NCBI GenBank assembly: GCA_023398815.1
Contig: JAEWRW010000012.1
Location: forward strand, 1 to 16,569
Origin: Bacillota bacterium
GTDB lineage: Bacteria; Bacillota; Clostridia; Christensenellales; UMGS416
Reading direction: 5' to 3'
Length of the DNA stretch: 16,569 bases
The position numbers and the translations under genes were made by a program. Position 1 is the first letter of the stretch; the number at the start of each line of letters is the position of its first letter. This document shows positions 7,312 to 13,702 of this stretch, in pieces. The notes beneath the pieces were generated by a model. The model had not been told where the DNA came from, did no database searches, and was given only the letters and a program-made list of their open reading frames with translations.

Positions 7312-7707
7312 TCAAACGGCCAAATCACTCTGGAAGAGGATGGCCTTGTCATGGTCAAGAATGTGAGCTTCCAGCCACTGGGCCAGCACCCGCTGGTTCT
7401 GCACGCTGGGGGCGCGGTAGCCGTGGCTCTCCACCTCGGTCTTTACCACGATCAGCTGCTCGACATACACGCGGTGGTGCTTGCGGTGCTCAAAGTAGCG
7501 GGGATGTTTTGTCTTGCGCAGCAGTTCTTCCTCATAGGTAAAGCAGTCGATGACATGCTGTTGCACCAGGCTCAGGTGCCGCAGTAAGTACTCCCGCTCC
7601 TCCCGCATGCGCAGGGCCACAGCGAACATCTCCAGCATTTCGAACAGCTCCAGGTGCTTGGTATCCAGCTTGTCATTGCCCACCAGCAAGTTGGAGTTGA
7701 CCGACAT
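7312..7707 (-). CDS. Hemerythrin-like protein with one iron-ligand His replaced by Cys
   Basis: 131 residues from ATG 7707 (MSVNSNLLVG). An alternative GTG at 7713 is less likely since AGGAG lies eight bases before the ATG. Bacteriohemerythrins are four-helix proteins binding two non-haem irons through five His and two carboxylates, for O2 storage, sensing or delivery. Six of seven ligand positions are present: H18 (TKH), E59 (YEEELL), H74 and H78 (EHRKHH), H115 and D120 (AHILDHD). The seventh, His55 in both neighbours (HF..EE), is C55 here (DCFTYEE; codon TGC). The centre may be altered, mononuclear or lost. It is diverged from the two neighbours and is transcribed separately. No signal peptide or fused sensor domain. 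Confidence 0.85.
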   Translation of the reverse strand: MSVNSNLLVGNDKLDTKHLELFEMLEMFAVALRMREEREYLLRHLSLVQQHVIDCFTYEEELLRKTKHPRYFEHRKHHRVYVEQLIVVKTEVESHGYRAPSVQNQRVLAQWLEAHILDHDKAILFQSDLAV

Positions 7708-8006
7708 GCGCACTTCTCCTTCCGGTTAAAAACCACAAAATAAGCATCTCCTATGAACACTACATGCCCTTATTCTCTTGATAATAAACAACGAAAAAAG
7801 TGCAAAAGTGAGGAAAACGTCCGACGCTTCCGCTGGATTCCGCCGTACCCACAACCGGTGGCGGTATGCACCATCTTCACACGCAAGGGCTGGCTGAGGG
7901 GGTTATGGAATAATATTCCCTGGTTACGTACTTAGGGGCGGACTATCAGCCTCTTCACCACAAGCGCAGCCCAAAGAAGCAACAACGCGACACGGATGGT
8001 ACCAAC
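7708..8006. other. Intergenic stretch upstream of the Cys-hemerythrin gene
   Basis: No convincing gene: a 60-codon plus-strand frame has no ribosome site or domain. It contains an FNR/CRP-like palindrome (7778-7791), a GC hairpin CCGCC...GGCGG near 7841-7863, and the palindrome GGAATAATATTCC (7907-7919). A TATTAT at 7781-7786 on the minus strand could be a -10, but no matching -35 is visible. The 5' untranslated region of the gene must lie here. Confidence 0.6.
7778..7791. promoter_or_regulatory. Candidate Crp/Fnr-family binding site
   Basis: The plus strand reads TTGAT-AATA-AACAA, nine of ten matches to the symmetrical TTGAT-N4-ATCAA box bound by FNR/CRP-type regulators. It is centred about 77 bp upstream of the hemerythrin ATG at 7707. 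The region is locally AT-rich, so a chance match is possible. No regulator gene is in the window. Confidence 0.35.
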
Positions 8007-8033
8007 AAAAAGGCCCGGCGCAAAGCACCGGGC
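8007..8033 (-). terminator. Rho-independent terminator of the two-gene hemerythrin operon
   Basis: The minus strand reads GCCCGGTGC-TTT-GCGCCGGGC (8013-8033), a 9-bp stem with one U-G pair and a three-base loop, then CTTTTTG. It lies 20 bp beyond the stop at 8054. The wobble pair fits RNA from the minus strand. Confidence 0.85.
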
Positions 8034-8053
8034 AGGGCCACAGGGTGGTGGGA

Positions 8054-8452
8054 TCACACCTGGGTCTTGAGATAATTCCCCAACGCCTTATCATGGACGT
8101 TGATGTGGTTGACCAGCCAGTTGGAGAGCGTCAGACCCACCAGCGAGCCGGAAGCAACGGTCACGCCGTTCTTCTCAATGTCGATCTTCAGGTCGTTGAC
8201 CTCCCGCACAAAGTTGTCATGCAACTTCTTGTGGTCCGGGTACTTGGGGTAGCTGTACTTGCGCTGCAACCCCTCCTCCGCGGTGAAGTGGGTGACCACG
8301 TAGTTCTGCATGTACACGAGGATATCGATGACCTTCTTCGCGTCACTGCCTTGGCGCAGCGAGTCGTAGAACGCGTCGATGCGGTTGAAGAGTTCTTTGT
8401 GCTGGTTGTCGATGAGATCCACGCCCACCGCCAGATTGTCGTTCCAAGTCAT
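8054..8452 (-). CDS. Bacteriohemerythrin
   Basis: 132 residues. All seven di-iron ligand positions are present: H18 (DNQH), H55 and E59 (THFTAEE), H74 and H78 (DHKKLH), H116 and D121 (NHINVHD). W3 and the start TWNDNLAVGVDLID are typical of single-domain bacteriohemerythrins. It should bind O2 reversibly at a di-iron centre in the cytoplasm, which in anaerobes is usually tied to oxygen scavenging or sensing. AAGGAG lies about eight bases before the ATG. It is the second gene of an operon, 17 bp behind the other canonical hemerythrin, and is followed by a strong terminator. The two neighbours resemble each other closely (shared GVT.AS.S.V..TLSNWLV.HI), suggesting tandem duplication. Confidence 0.95.
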   Translation of the reverse strand: MTWNDNLAVGVDLIDNQHKELFNRIDAFYDSLRQGSDAKKVIDILVYMQNYVVTHFTAEEGLQRKYSYPKYPDHKKLHDNFVREVNDLKIDIEKNGVTVASGSLVGLTLSNWLVNHINVHDKALGNYLKTQV

Positions 8453-8469
8453 ACGATAATCTCCTTTCG

Positions 8470-8871
8470 TCAGCCTTGCAGGCTCTTGATGTACTTACCG
8501 ATGAGCCGATCCTGCATGGTGATGTGGGTCACCAACCAGTTGGAGAGCGTCATGGCCACCATGGAGGAACTGGCGATGGTCACGCCGTTTTTCTCCAGGT
8601 CGGCCCGCAGGCGTTTCACGTCCTCCACAAAGTCCTGGTGCATTTTCTTGTGTGCCTCATGGCCGGGGTACTTGTAGCGAATCTGAATCATTTCCTCATC
8701 GTGGAAATGCTTGACCACATAGCCACTGAGGAAATCGAGCACCGGAAGCACCTGCTCATTGCCACCACCGGCCTTCATCACGTCGAAAAACGCATTGGCG
8801 CGTTTGATCAGTTCCTTATGCTGGTTATCCACCGCCTCCACCCCAATGGAAAGCGACTCACTCCATTCCAT
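8470..8871 (-). CDS. Bacteriohemerythrin
   Basis: 133 residues with the complete ligand set: H18 (DNQH), H55 and E59 (KHFHDEE), H74 and H78 (AHKKMH), H116 and D121 (THITMQD). It starts MEWSESLSIGVEAVDNQH. An optimal AGGAGGT stands five bases before the ATG. It is the first gene of the hemerythrin pair and reads away from repeat copy B, which ends about 135 bp upstream. Copy B and this gene are on the same strand if the element is read as in copy A with its plus-strand terminator. Copy B could therefore be part of this gene's leader. No clear sigma-A promoter is visible between 8872 and 9005. Confidence 0.95.
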   Translation of the reverse strand: MEWSESLSIGVEAVDNQHKELIKRANAFFDVMKAGGGNEQVLPVLDFLSGYVVKHFHDEEMIQIRYKYPGHEAHKKMHQDFVEDVKRLRADLEKNGVTIASSSMVAMTLSNWLVTHITMQDRLIGKYIKSLQG

Positions 8872-8986
8872 GGCGCACCTCCTGATTGCTAACCAATAGG
8901 TACCCTCACCGGGGGAGAAACTAACAAAAAACGGAACAATATCGCCATGAGACTGACAGCATCATCACCGCTGCGGCAATGCCTAT

Positions 8987-9004
8987 CTGCCGCTGTGGCG
9001 ACAG
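8987..9004. repeat. Third copy of the CTGCCGC-loop-GCGACAG hairpin
   Basis: CTGCCGCTGTGGCGACAG differs at one loop base from 7198-7215 and lies on the same strand, although the adjoining ~200-nt elements are inverted to one another. Its seven-base-pair stem is complete only when read on the minus strand (one U-G pair). Confidence 0.65.
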
Positions 9005-9005
9005 C

Positions 9006-9210
9006 CGCGATTCATACAGCTTGTTCTCGTTATGGCCAGATCGGTCGCCGCGCATGTCGCCGACCGATCATAAACTGCAGCTCTCATGCGAATTTCTCAG
9101 GATACGTTGCGCCTTTGGGCGGGATTTTCTCTTCTGCTCGCGCTGGCTTTGACTTTCCTCCCGCCGAATGAATCGGCGGGAGGTTCACCTCCCCTTACCC
9201 GTTCGAGGGA
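9006..9210 (-). repeat. Copy B of the ~200-nt structured non-coding element
   Basis: This is the inverted partner of 6997-7196. The basal hairpin is longer and almost perfect here: CCTCCCGCCGA pairs with TCGGCGGGAGG (around 9157-9183). The CGCC-loop-GGCG hairpin has a changed loop (CAAA for CGAA), and the ATCGGTCG/CGACCGAT stem is unchanged. Conservation of stems with differences in loops and linkers suggests selection on RNA structure. It lies between the canonical hemerythrin operon and the terminator of the citrate-synthase-like gene. No T-rich terminator follows it on the minus strand. No open frame of note runs through it. Confidence 0.8.
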
Positions 9211-9226
9211 TTCGCAGACACACTGA

Positions 9227-9252
9227 AGCGCCGGAGCAAAGGCCCCGGCGCT
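9227..9252 (-). terminator. Hairpin after the DRE-TIM synthase gene, probable terminator
   Basis: The minus strand reads AGCGCCGG-GGCCTTTGCT-CCGGCGCT, an 8-bp stem extendable to 11 bp by G-U, G-C and C-G pairs. It lies 13 bp beyond the stop at 9265. The following bases are poor in T, so efficiency is uncertain. The layout resembles the terminator at 8007-8033. Confidence 0.55.
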
Positions 9253-9264
9253 GGATATGTGTAC

Positions 9265-10674
9265 CTATTTGCGGTGCCAGTGGTGGGTCAGGGCCAGGTA
9301 GAGCTCGGGGTCAAACTCCTTGACCATGTTCTCCAACTCCTCGTCCCCCATGGAGGTTGTGCGGCCCTCGGCATACTGGCGGTCAATCTCGGCCTTGATC
9401 TGCCCGACGATCGGATGGCGCTTGTCCACGGTCAGGCCGGTCTCGGGCTTAAAGTAGCCCATGATCCAGAACGCGATGCCCGCCGCACCGGAGTGGGGCC
9501 CGACGACGACGACCGGCGCGCGGTTCAATATCTTCTGGGTGTCGAAGATGTTGTAGATCTCCTCGTCCTTCAGAAGGCCATCGGCGTGGATGCCGGCGCG
9601 GGTGGCGTTGAAGCTGCGGCCCACAAACGGCGTACGGGGCGGTATGTCCATCCCCAACTCCCGCTCAAAGTAGTCGGCAATGTCGGTGATGGCCGTCAGA
9701 TCCATGCCGTCATCGGTGCCGCGCAGCGATGTGTACTCGATGGCCATGGCCTCCAGCGGGCAGTTGCCGGTGCGCTCGCCGATGCCCAGCAGCGCGCAGT
9801 TGACCGACGAGCAGCCGTAGAGCCATGCGGTGGCGGCATTGGGCACGACCTTGTAGAAGTCGTTGTGGCCGTGCCACTCCAGCAGCTCGCTGGGCACGCC
9901 GGCGTAGTGATTAAGGCCATAGATGATGCCCTGCACACTCCTGGGCAGCGCCACGCCCGGGTAGGTCACGCCCAACCCCAGCGTGTCACAGGCGCGAATC
10001 TTGACGGGAATGCCGCTCTCGGCCATGAGCTTCATGAGCTCGCTGGCAAAGGGCACGACGAAGCCGTAGAAATCGGCCCGGGTGATGTCCTCAAAGTGGC
10101 AGCGGGGGCGGATGCCCTTGTCGAGCGCACTCTTAACCACACCCAGATACTGATCCATGGCCTGGGCGCGTGTCATGTTCATCTTCTTGAAGATGTGGTA
10201 GTCGGAGGCGCTGACGAGAATGCCGGTCTCCTGGATGCCCAGGGACTTGACGAGGTCAAAGTCGCTCTTTGTTGCGCGGATCCAGGTGGTGACCTCCGGG
10301 AACTCATAGCCCAGGTCCATGCACTCGTGCAGGGCTTCCTTGTCCTTCTCGGTGTACACGAAGAATTCACTCTGGCGGATGATGCCCTTGGGCCCGCCCA
10401 GCCGGTGCATGTACTTGTAGAGCTGGACAATCTGCTCCACCGTGAAGGGGGATTGGCTCTGCTGCCCATCGCGGAAGGTGGTATCGGTGATCCAGATCTG
10501 CGAGGGAGTGACCATGGGCACCATGCGGTGGTTGAAAGGCACCTTGGGCACGGTGGTGTACTCGTAGAGGTGCCGGTAGAGATTGGGCTCGTCCACGTCC
10601 TGCAGTGGGTATTTGTGGGCGCTCTGCTCCAGCAGGTTGGTGTTGTCACTGAATTCCAGTACGGGCATGTGCAT
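9265..10674 (-). CDS. DRE-TIM synthase, probable Re-citrate synthase (isopropylmalate/homocitrate synthase superfamily)
   Basis: 469 residues. The catalytic barrel of the homocitrate/2-isopropylmalate synthase superfamily is clear: ITDTTFRDGQQ (R68, D69), HFEDITRADFYGF (193-205), ACDTLGLG and the metal-binding HGHND (268-272). The LeuA-type C-terminal regulatory domain of leucine enzymes is absent. The N-terminal extension with EFSDNTNLLEQ and YPLQDVDEPNLYR is, as I recall, typical of the anaerobic group that includes the Re-citrate synthase of Clostridium kluyveri. That enzyme condenses acetyl-CoA and oxaloacetate to citrate with Re-face stereochemistry. Database labels for this group vary (2-isopropylmalate synthase, even histone-lysine methyltransferase). 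The upstream aspartate aminotransferase fits oxaloacetate metabolism. ATG 10668 is an alternative start; both have a purine-rich GGAGAGGAAGG ahead. Confidence 0.85.
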   Translation of the reverse strand: MHMPVLEFSDNTNLLEQSAHKYPLQDVDEPNLYRHLYEYTTVPKVPFNHRMVPMVTPSQIWITDTTFRDGQQSQSPFTVEQIVQLYKYMHRLGGPKGIIRQSEFFVYTEKDKEALHECMDLGYEFPEVTTWIRATKSDFDLVKSLGIQETGILVSASDYHIFKKMNMTRAQAMDQYLGVVKSALDKGIRPRCHFEDITRADFYGFVVPFASELMKLMAESGIPVKIRACDTLGLGVTYPGVALPRSVQGIIYGLNHYAGVPSELLEWHGHNDFYKVVPNAATAWLYGCSSVNCALLGIGERTGNCPLEAMAIEYTSLRGTDDGMDLTAITDIADYFERELGMDIPPRTPFVGRSFNATRAGIHADGLLKDEEIYNIFDTQKILNRAPVVVVGPHSGAAGIAFWIMGYFKPETGLTVDKRHPIVGQIKAEIDRQYAEGRTTSMGDEELENMVKEFDPELYLALTHHWHRK

Positions 10675-10685
10675 CCTTCCTCTCC

Positions 10686-10715
10686 AAAAAGGTCCACGCG
10701 GGCAGCCCGCGGTGG
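10686..10715 (-). terminator. Terminator-like hairpin between aminotransferase and synthase genes
   Basis: On the minus strand CCAC-C-GCGGG-CTG-CCCGC-GTGG (10694-10715, one bulged C) is followed by ACCTTTTTGG (T run 10686-10690). It begins just after the upstream stop (10723) and ends at the ribosome site of the downstream gene. It may partly terminate or attenuate, or protect the upstream message. Confidence 0.55.
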
Positions 10716-10722
10716 GATCGGT

Positions 10723-11916
10723 TCAGCGCAGCGCCGCTGCGAACTCAGCCATGCGGGCGACGCCCTTTTCCAGGCTGTCCATATCCAAGGCGTAGGACAG
10801 GCGAACATAGCCCTCGGCGTCGAAGGCAGAGCCGGGCACCACCGCCACCTTTTGGTTTTCCAGCAGTTGGGTGGCGTAGTCCATGGAGTCTCGGATGACG
10901 AAACCGCCAAAGCTCTTCCCAATGAGGCCCTGAATGTTGACAAACAGATAGAACGCGCCACGGGGCAGCGGGGCAGACATGCCGTCGATGGCATTGACAA
11001 GGCCATGGATGCGCAGCCGCCGGCGGTCAAACTCCGCCACCATCTCGTCCACCACCGCCTGGGGGCCATTGAGGGCCGCGGTGGCCGCGAACTGGGCGAT
11101 GGAGTTGGGGTTGGAGGTTGCCTGGCTCTGCACGTTGGCCATCACCTGGGCCACCTCGGTGGGGGCGGCGGCGTAGCCGATGCGCCAGCCCGTCATGGCG
11201 TAGGTCTTGGACACACCATTGATGAGGATGGTGCGCTCCTTGACTTCCTCGCCAAAGCTGGCAATGCTGACCGGCTGGTAGCCGTCGTAGCTCAGCGCTT
11301 CATAAATCTCATCGGCAATGATGAAGAGATCGTGCCGCACGGCCAGGGTAGCAATGCCCTGCAGCGTCTCGTGGTCAAAGGCCGCGCCGGTGGGGTTGAC
11401 GGGGTTGTTCAATACGATCGCCTTGGTGCGGGGGGTACAGGCGGCCTCCAACTGGGCCACGGTGGGCACAAAGCCCTGCGCCTCCCCCGCGTGCACCAGC
11501 ACCGGCACGCCGTCGGCCATCTTTACCATCTCGGGGTAGGACACCCAGCAGGGTGAGGGGATCAGCACCTCGTCGCCGGGGTCGAGCACAGCCAGGAAGG
11601 CGTTGTACAGCGAGTGTTTCGCACCGTTGGAAACGACGATTTGACGTGGGGTGTATTTCAGGCCGTTGTCACGCATCAGTTTGTCGCACACGGCCGTGCG
11701 CAGCTCCATCGTGCCGGCTGCCGGGGTGTAACGGGTCATGCCACGGTTCATGGCCTCCACCGCCGCCTGGCAGATGTGCTCGGGCGTGCGGAAATCAGGC
11801 TCACCCACGCCGAAATCGACCACGTCGTGGCCCTCGGCCTTGAGCGCCTTCGCCTTTGCCGAAATGGCAAGGGTGGCAGATTCCTCCACCGCCAGTCCTC
11901 TCGTCGAAAGCTTCAT
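10723..11916 (-). CDS. Aspartate aminotransferase (class I, AspB-like)
   Basis: 397 residues from ATG 11916 (MKLSTRGLAVEESATLAISA). An upstream in-frame ATG at 11949 is rejected because AAGGAGGT lies six bases before 11916. Fold-type I PLP enzyme: GVGEPDF (36-42), NNPVNPTGAAF with N174, ADEIYE with D202/Y205, and Schiff-base lysine K237 in SKTYAMTGWRIGY. The substrate carboxylate-binding Arg is expected near the C-terminal RLSYA. It exchanges aspartate + 2-oxoglutarate with oxaloacetate + glutamate. The start KLSTR and motif spacing match the Bacillus/Thermus-type subgroup. It is the first gene of a two-gene operon with the probable Re-citrate synthase, 48 bp downstream, and has a leader of about 140 nt. 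Confidence 0.92.
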   Translation of the reverse strand: MKLSTRGLAVEESATLAISAKAKALKAEGHDVVDFGVGEPDFRTPEHICQAAVEAMNRGMTRYTPAAGTMELRTAVCDKLMRDNGLKYTPRQIVVSNGAKHSLYNAFLAVLDPGDEVLIPSPCWVSYPEMVKMADGVPVLVHAGEAQGFVPTVAQLEAACTPRTKAIVLNNPVNPTGAAFDHETLQGIATLAVRHDLFIIADEIYEALSYDGYQPVSIASFGEEVKERTILINGVSKTYAMTGWRIGYAAAPTEVAQVMANVQSQATSNPNSIAQFAATAALNGPQAVVDEMVAEFDRRRLRIHGLVNAIDGMSAPLPRGAFYLFVNIQGLIGKSFGGFVIRDSMDYATQLLENQKVAVVPGSAFDAEGYVRLSYALDMDSLEKGVARMAEFAAALR

Positions 11917-12062
11917 ATTGCTACCTCCTTGTAACAACAAGTTATGCAATTTTGGTTTGTGTCATCTTTCAAATTTTAGTGAAAATGCCCGCAGTCAAAC
12001 CTATCTTATGCTCAAAAAGCCGGTGTTGTGCAGCATGGAATTTGAAAAGATGCATGGTCTTC

Positions 12063-12091
12063 ATCATAGCACCCACTCTATGGATTTGCAA
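12063..12091 (-). promoter_or_regulatory. Promoter for the aminotransferase / Re-citrate synthase operon
   Basis: Minus strand -35 TTGCAA (12086-12091), a 17-bp spacer ending in TGC (extended -10), and -10 TATGAT (12063-12068). Transcription would start near 12056, giving a leader of about 140 nt before the ATG at 11916. I recognise no riboswitch or T-box motif in that leader. Confidence 0.65.
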
Positions 12092-12187
12092 GAGCAAATG
12101 TGGGGCAAAATGAAACTTTCCCACAGCGATCCTGCAAAGCGTCTGCTCTGGGCGGCGTGGCAGTGCAATTCTACCCCCTCCCCCCTC

Positions 12188-12226
12188 CACAAAACACGCC
12201 CCTGCCGGTTCCTCGCCGGCAGAGGC
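12188..12226 (-). terminator. Terminator of the hflK-hflC-sdpI operon
   Basis: The minus strand reads GCCTCTGCCGG (12216-12226) pairing with CCGGCAGGGGC (12198-12208) around a seven-base loop, an 11-bp stem with one U-G pair, then GTGTTTTGTGG. It lies about 27 bp beyond the SdpI-gene stop at 12253. Confidence 0.7.
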
Positions 12227-12252
12227 GCTGGGTTGGTCGCGGTTGGGGTTCG

Positions 12253-12648
12253 TCAGTCCTTCTCCGCCCGCTGGAGGCGGCGGCCCTTGCGGTCAAAGGT
12301 GCGGCGCATGGCGACCTCCGTGGGAACGATGGAGAGGAGAAGGGCCACCACCTGGCCACAGAGCAACAGCATTTCCGTCAGTGTCAGCTCGGTGCCACCC
12401 CGGGCCAAGGCCCACACCGCCACCGCCGCCGAGAGCAGCAACAACCCCAGGCCCACAAACGTCCAGAGCCTGCCGCAGTGCCGGTGGGCAAAGGCCCAGG
12501 TGTCCTCGTTCTTCATGGAGAGCTTGGTGCGGTAGCCATAAATGGGATTGATGCGCGCGGGCGGACGCAGCCACATCAATAGCCCCGCCACCAGCTGCAC
12601 CAGCGGCACCAGAACCATCAAAAACACCTGTGTCAGTGCGTAAGCCAC
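12253..12648 (-). CDS. SdpI-family integral membrane protein
   Basis: 131 residues starting at GTG 12648, chosen because GGGAGG lies eight bases upstream. The only nearby ATG (12664) is out of frame. Three hydrophobic helices are visible at about 8-27, 61-82 and 91-110. Between the first two is the SdpI signature PPARINPIYGYRTKLSM with NEDTW (29-51). The best-known member, B. subtilis SdpI, gives immunity to the SdpC toxin and sequesters the repressor SdpR. It has more helices than this short form. No sdpC-, sdpR- or toxin-like gene is seen, so immunity is not claimed. It trails hflC by 49 bp and is likely the last gene of that operon. Confidence 0.85.
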   Translation of the reverse strand: MAYALTQVFLMVLVPLVQLVAGLLMWLRPPARINPIYGYRTKLSMKNEDTWAFAHRHCGRLWTFVGLGLLLLSAAVAVWALARGGTELTLTEMLLLCGQVVALLLSIVPTEVAMRRTFDRKGRRLQRAEKD

Positions 12649-12697
12649 TCCCGTCGCCTCCCATGGGCAGCACTTCGCCGCCGCTCACTCTCCTCTA

Positions 12698-13702
12698 TTA
12701 TTGCCCCATTACCATGGAAAGCAAATCCTTCCACAGCGGATGGTTGCGGTCCAGCACGATGGTGGCGTCGTGGGTCAGCGATGTCTCTAACGCCTGGAGG
12801 CTGCGCCAATACCCATAGAAGTCGCTGTCTTTGCTGTATGCCTTGGCGTAGATGTCCAGTGCCTTGGCGTCGGCGCGGCCCTTGATCTCCTTGGACTGGC
12901 GGGTGGCGTCGGCAATGAGCTTGCTGGCTTCCAGGTCGGCCTCCGACACCGCCTTCTGGTAGGTCTCCGCCCCCTCACTGCGCAGCTGCTGGGCCACCTT
13001 CTGGCGGTTGGCCACCATGCGGTCGTAGGTGCTCTGGAGGTTCGCTTCCGGCAGCAGGGTGCGGTACACCTCAATGTCTGCCAGCACGATGCCGCCCTCG
13101 GCCACCGATTGGTTGAGGGTATCGAGCGCCTGGTCCAGCGACTCGTTCAGCAAGCCCTTGTTGCTCAGGAAGTCCACCGCCTGCATGCGGTTGACCTGCT
13201 GCACCAGCGCGGGGTAAACCATGTTATCGAGGTACTGGCTGGCAGCGTCGGTCGTCTGGAACCGCAGGCTGAAGAGCGCGGGGTTAGCCACCCGCCACTG
13301 GGCGTACATTGTCACGGTGTACTGCTTCTTGTCGGCGGTGTTCAGGGTGGAGGGCTGGGACACGTAGGTGTAGAGCCAACTCTTGTAGGTCTTCACCCGG
13401 TCCACGAAGGGGATCTTGAAGAAGAGGCCCTTGCCGGTCACCACCCGCACCTGCTGCACGTTGCCCTGGCTGTCGGTGATGGAACCCAGCGGCGCTTCGC
13501 CCTGCAGGCTCTCCTCCAGTATGATGGTGTGGATCTTACCCATGCGGAACACGGCGGCCTGCTCGGACTCGCCCACGGTGAAGGTGCACAGGCGGAAGAG
13601 GCCCACCAGCAGCAGCAACGCCGCCACCGCGATGACGATACGACGGGTCATCCGCAGCGCGTCGCGCACGGCATTGTCCTCGGGCACATGAATGGTTGTC
13701 AT
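12698..13702 (-). CDS. hflC: HflC-like SPFH/prohibitin-domain membrane protein
   Basis: 334 residues. One membrane helix lies at about 20-39, followed by the SPFH domain: VGESEQAAVFRMGKI, then GLFFKIPFVDRVKTYKSWLY (a family mark), and MYAQWRVANP. A long Ala/Glu/Lys-rich helical region follows (about 215-290, including GRADAKALDIYAKAY). In bacteria HflC pairs with HflK to form a large cage around the FtsH membrane protease and modulates its access to substrates. No ftsH is in the window. The ATG overlaps the hflK stop (ATGA at 13699-13702), so the two subunits should be made in step. The domain order fits HflC rather than a stand-alone flotillin. Confidence 0.92.
   Translation of the reverse strand: MTTIHVPEDNAVRDALRMTRRIVIAVAALLLLVGLFRLCTFTVGESEQAAVFRMGKIHTIILEESLQGEAPLGSITDSQGNVQQVRVVTGKGLFFKIPFVDRVKTYKSWLYTYVSQPSTLNTADKKQYTVTMYAQWRVANPALFSLRFQTTDAASQYLDNMVYPALVQQVNRMQAVDFLSNKGLLNESLDQALDTLNQSVAEGGIVLADIEVYRTLLPEANLQSTYDRMVANRQKVAQQLRSEGAETYQKAVSEADLEASKLIADATRQSKEIKGRADAKALDIYAKAYSKDSDFYGYWRSLQALETSLTHDATIVLDRNHPLWKDLLSMVMGQ

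Noticed and set aside
7753..7935. 60-codon plus-strand frame between hemerythrin genes
   Set aside because: No Shine-Dalgarno, no domain, and it overlaps the presumed promoter region of the minus-strand gene.
6997..9210. Inverted repeats as ends of a composite transposon
   Set aside because: The copies hold no transposase, no terminal inverted repeats or target duplications can be seen, and the enclosed genes are ordinary operons with their own signals.
9259..11556. 765-codon open frame on the plus strand
   Set aside because: It lies antisense to two well-supported enzymes. It has no recognisable domain or ribosome site and is explained by GC-rich third positions of the genes beneath it.
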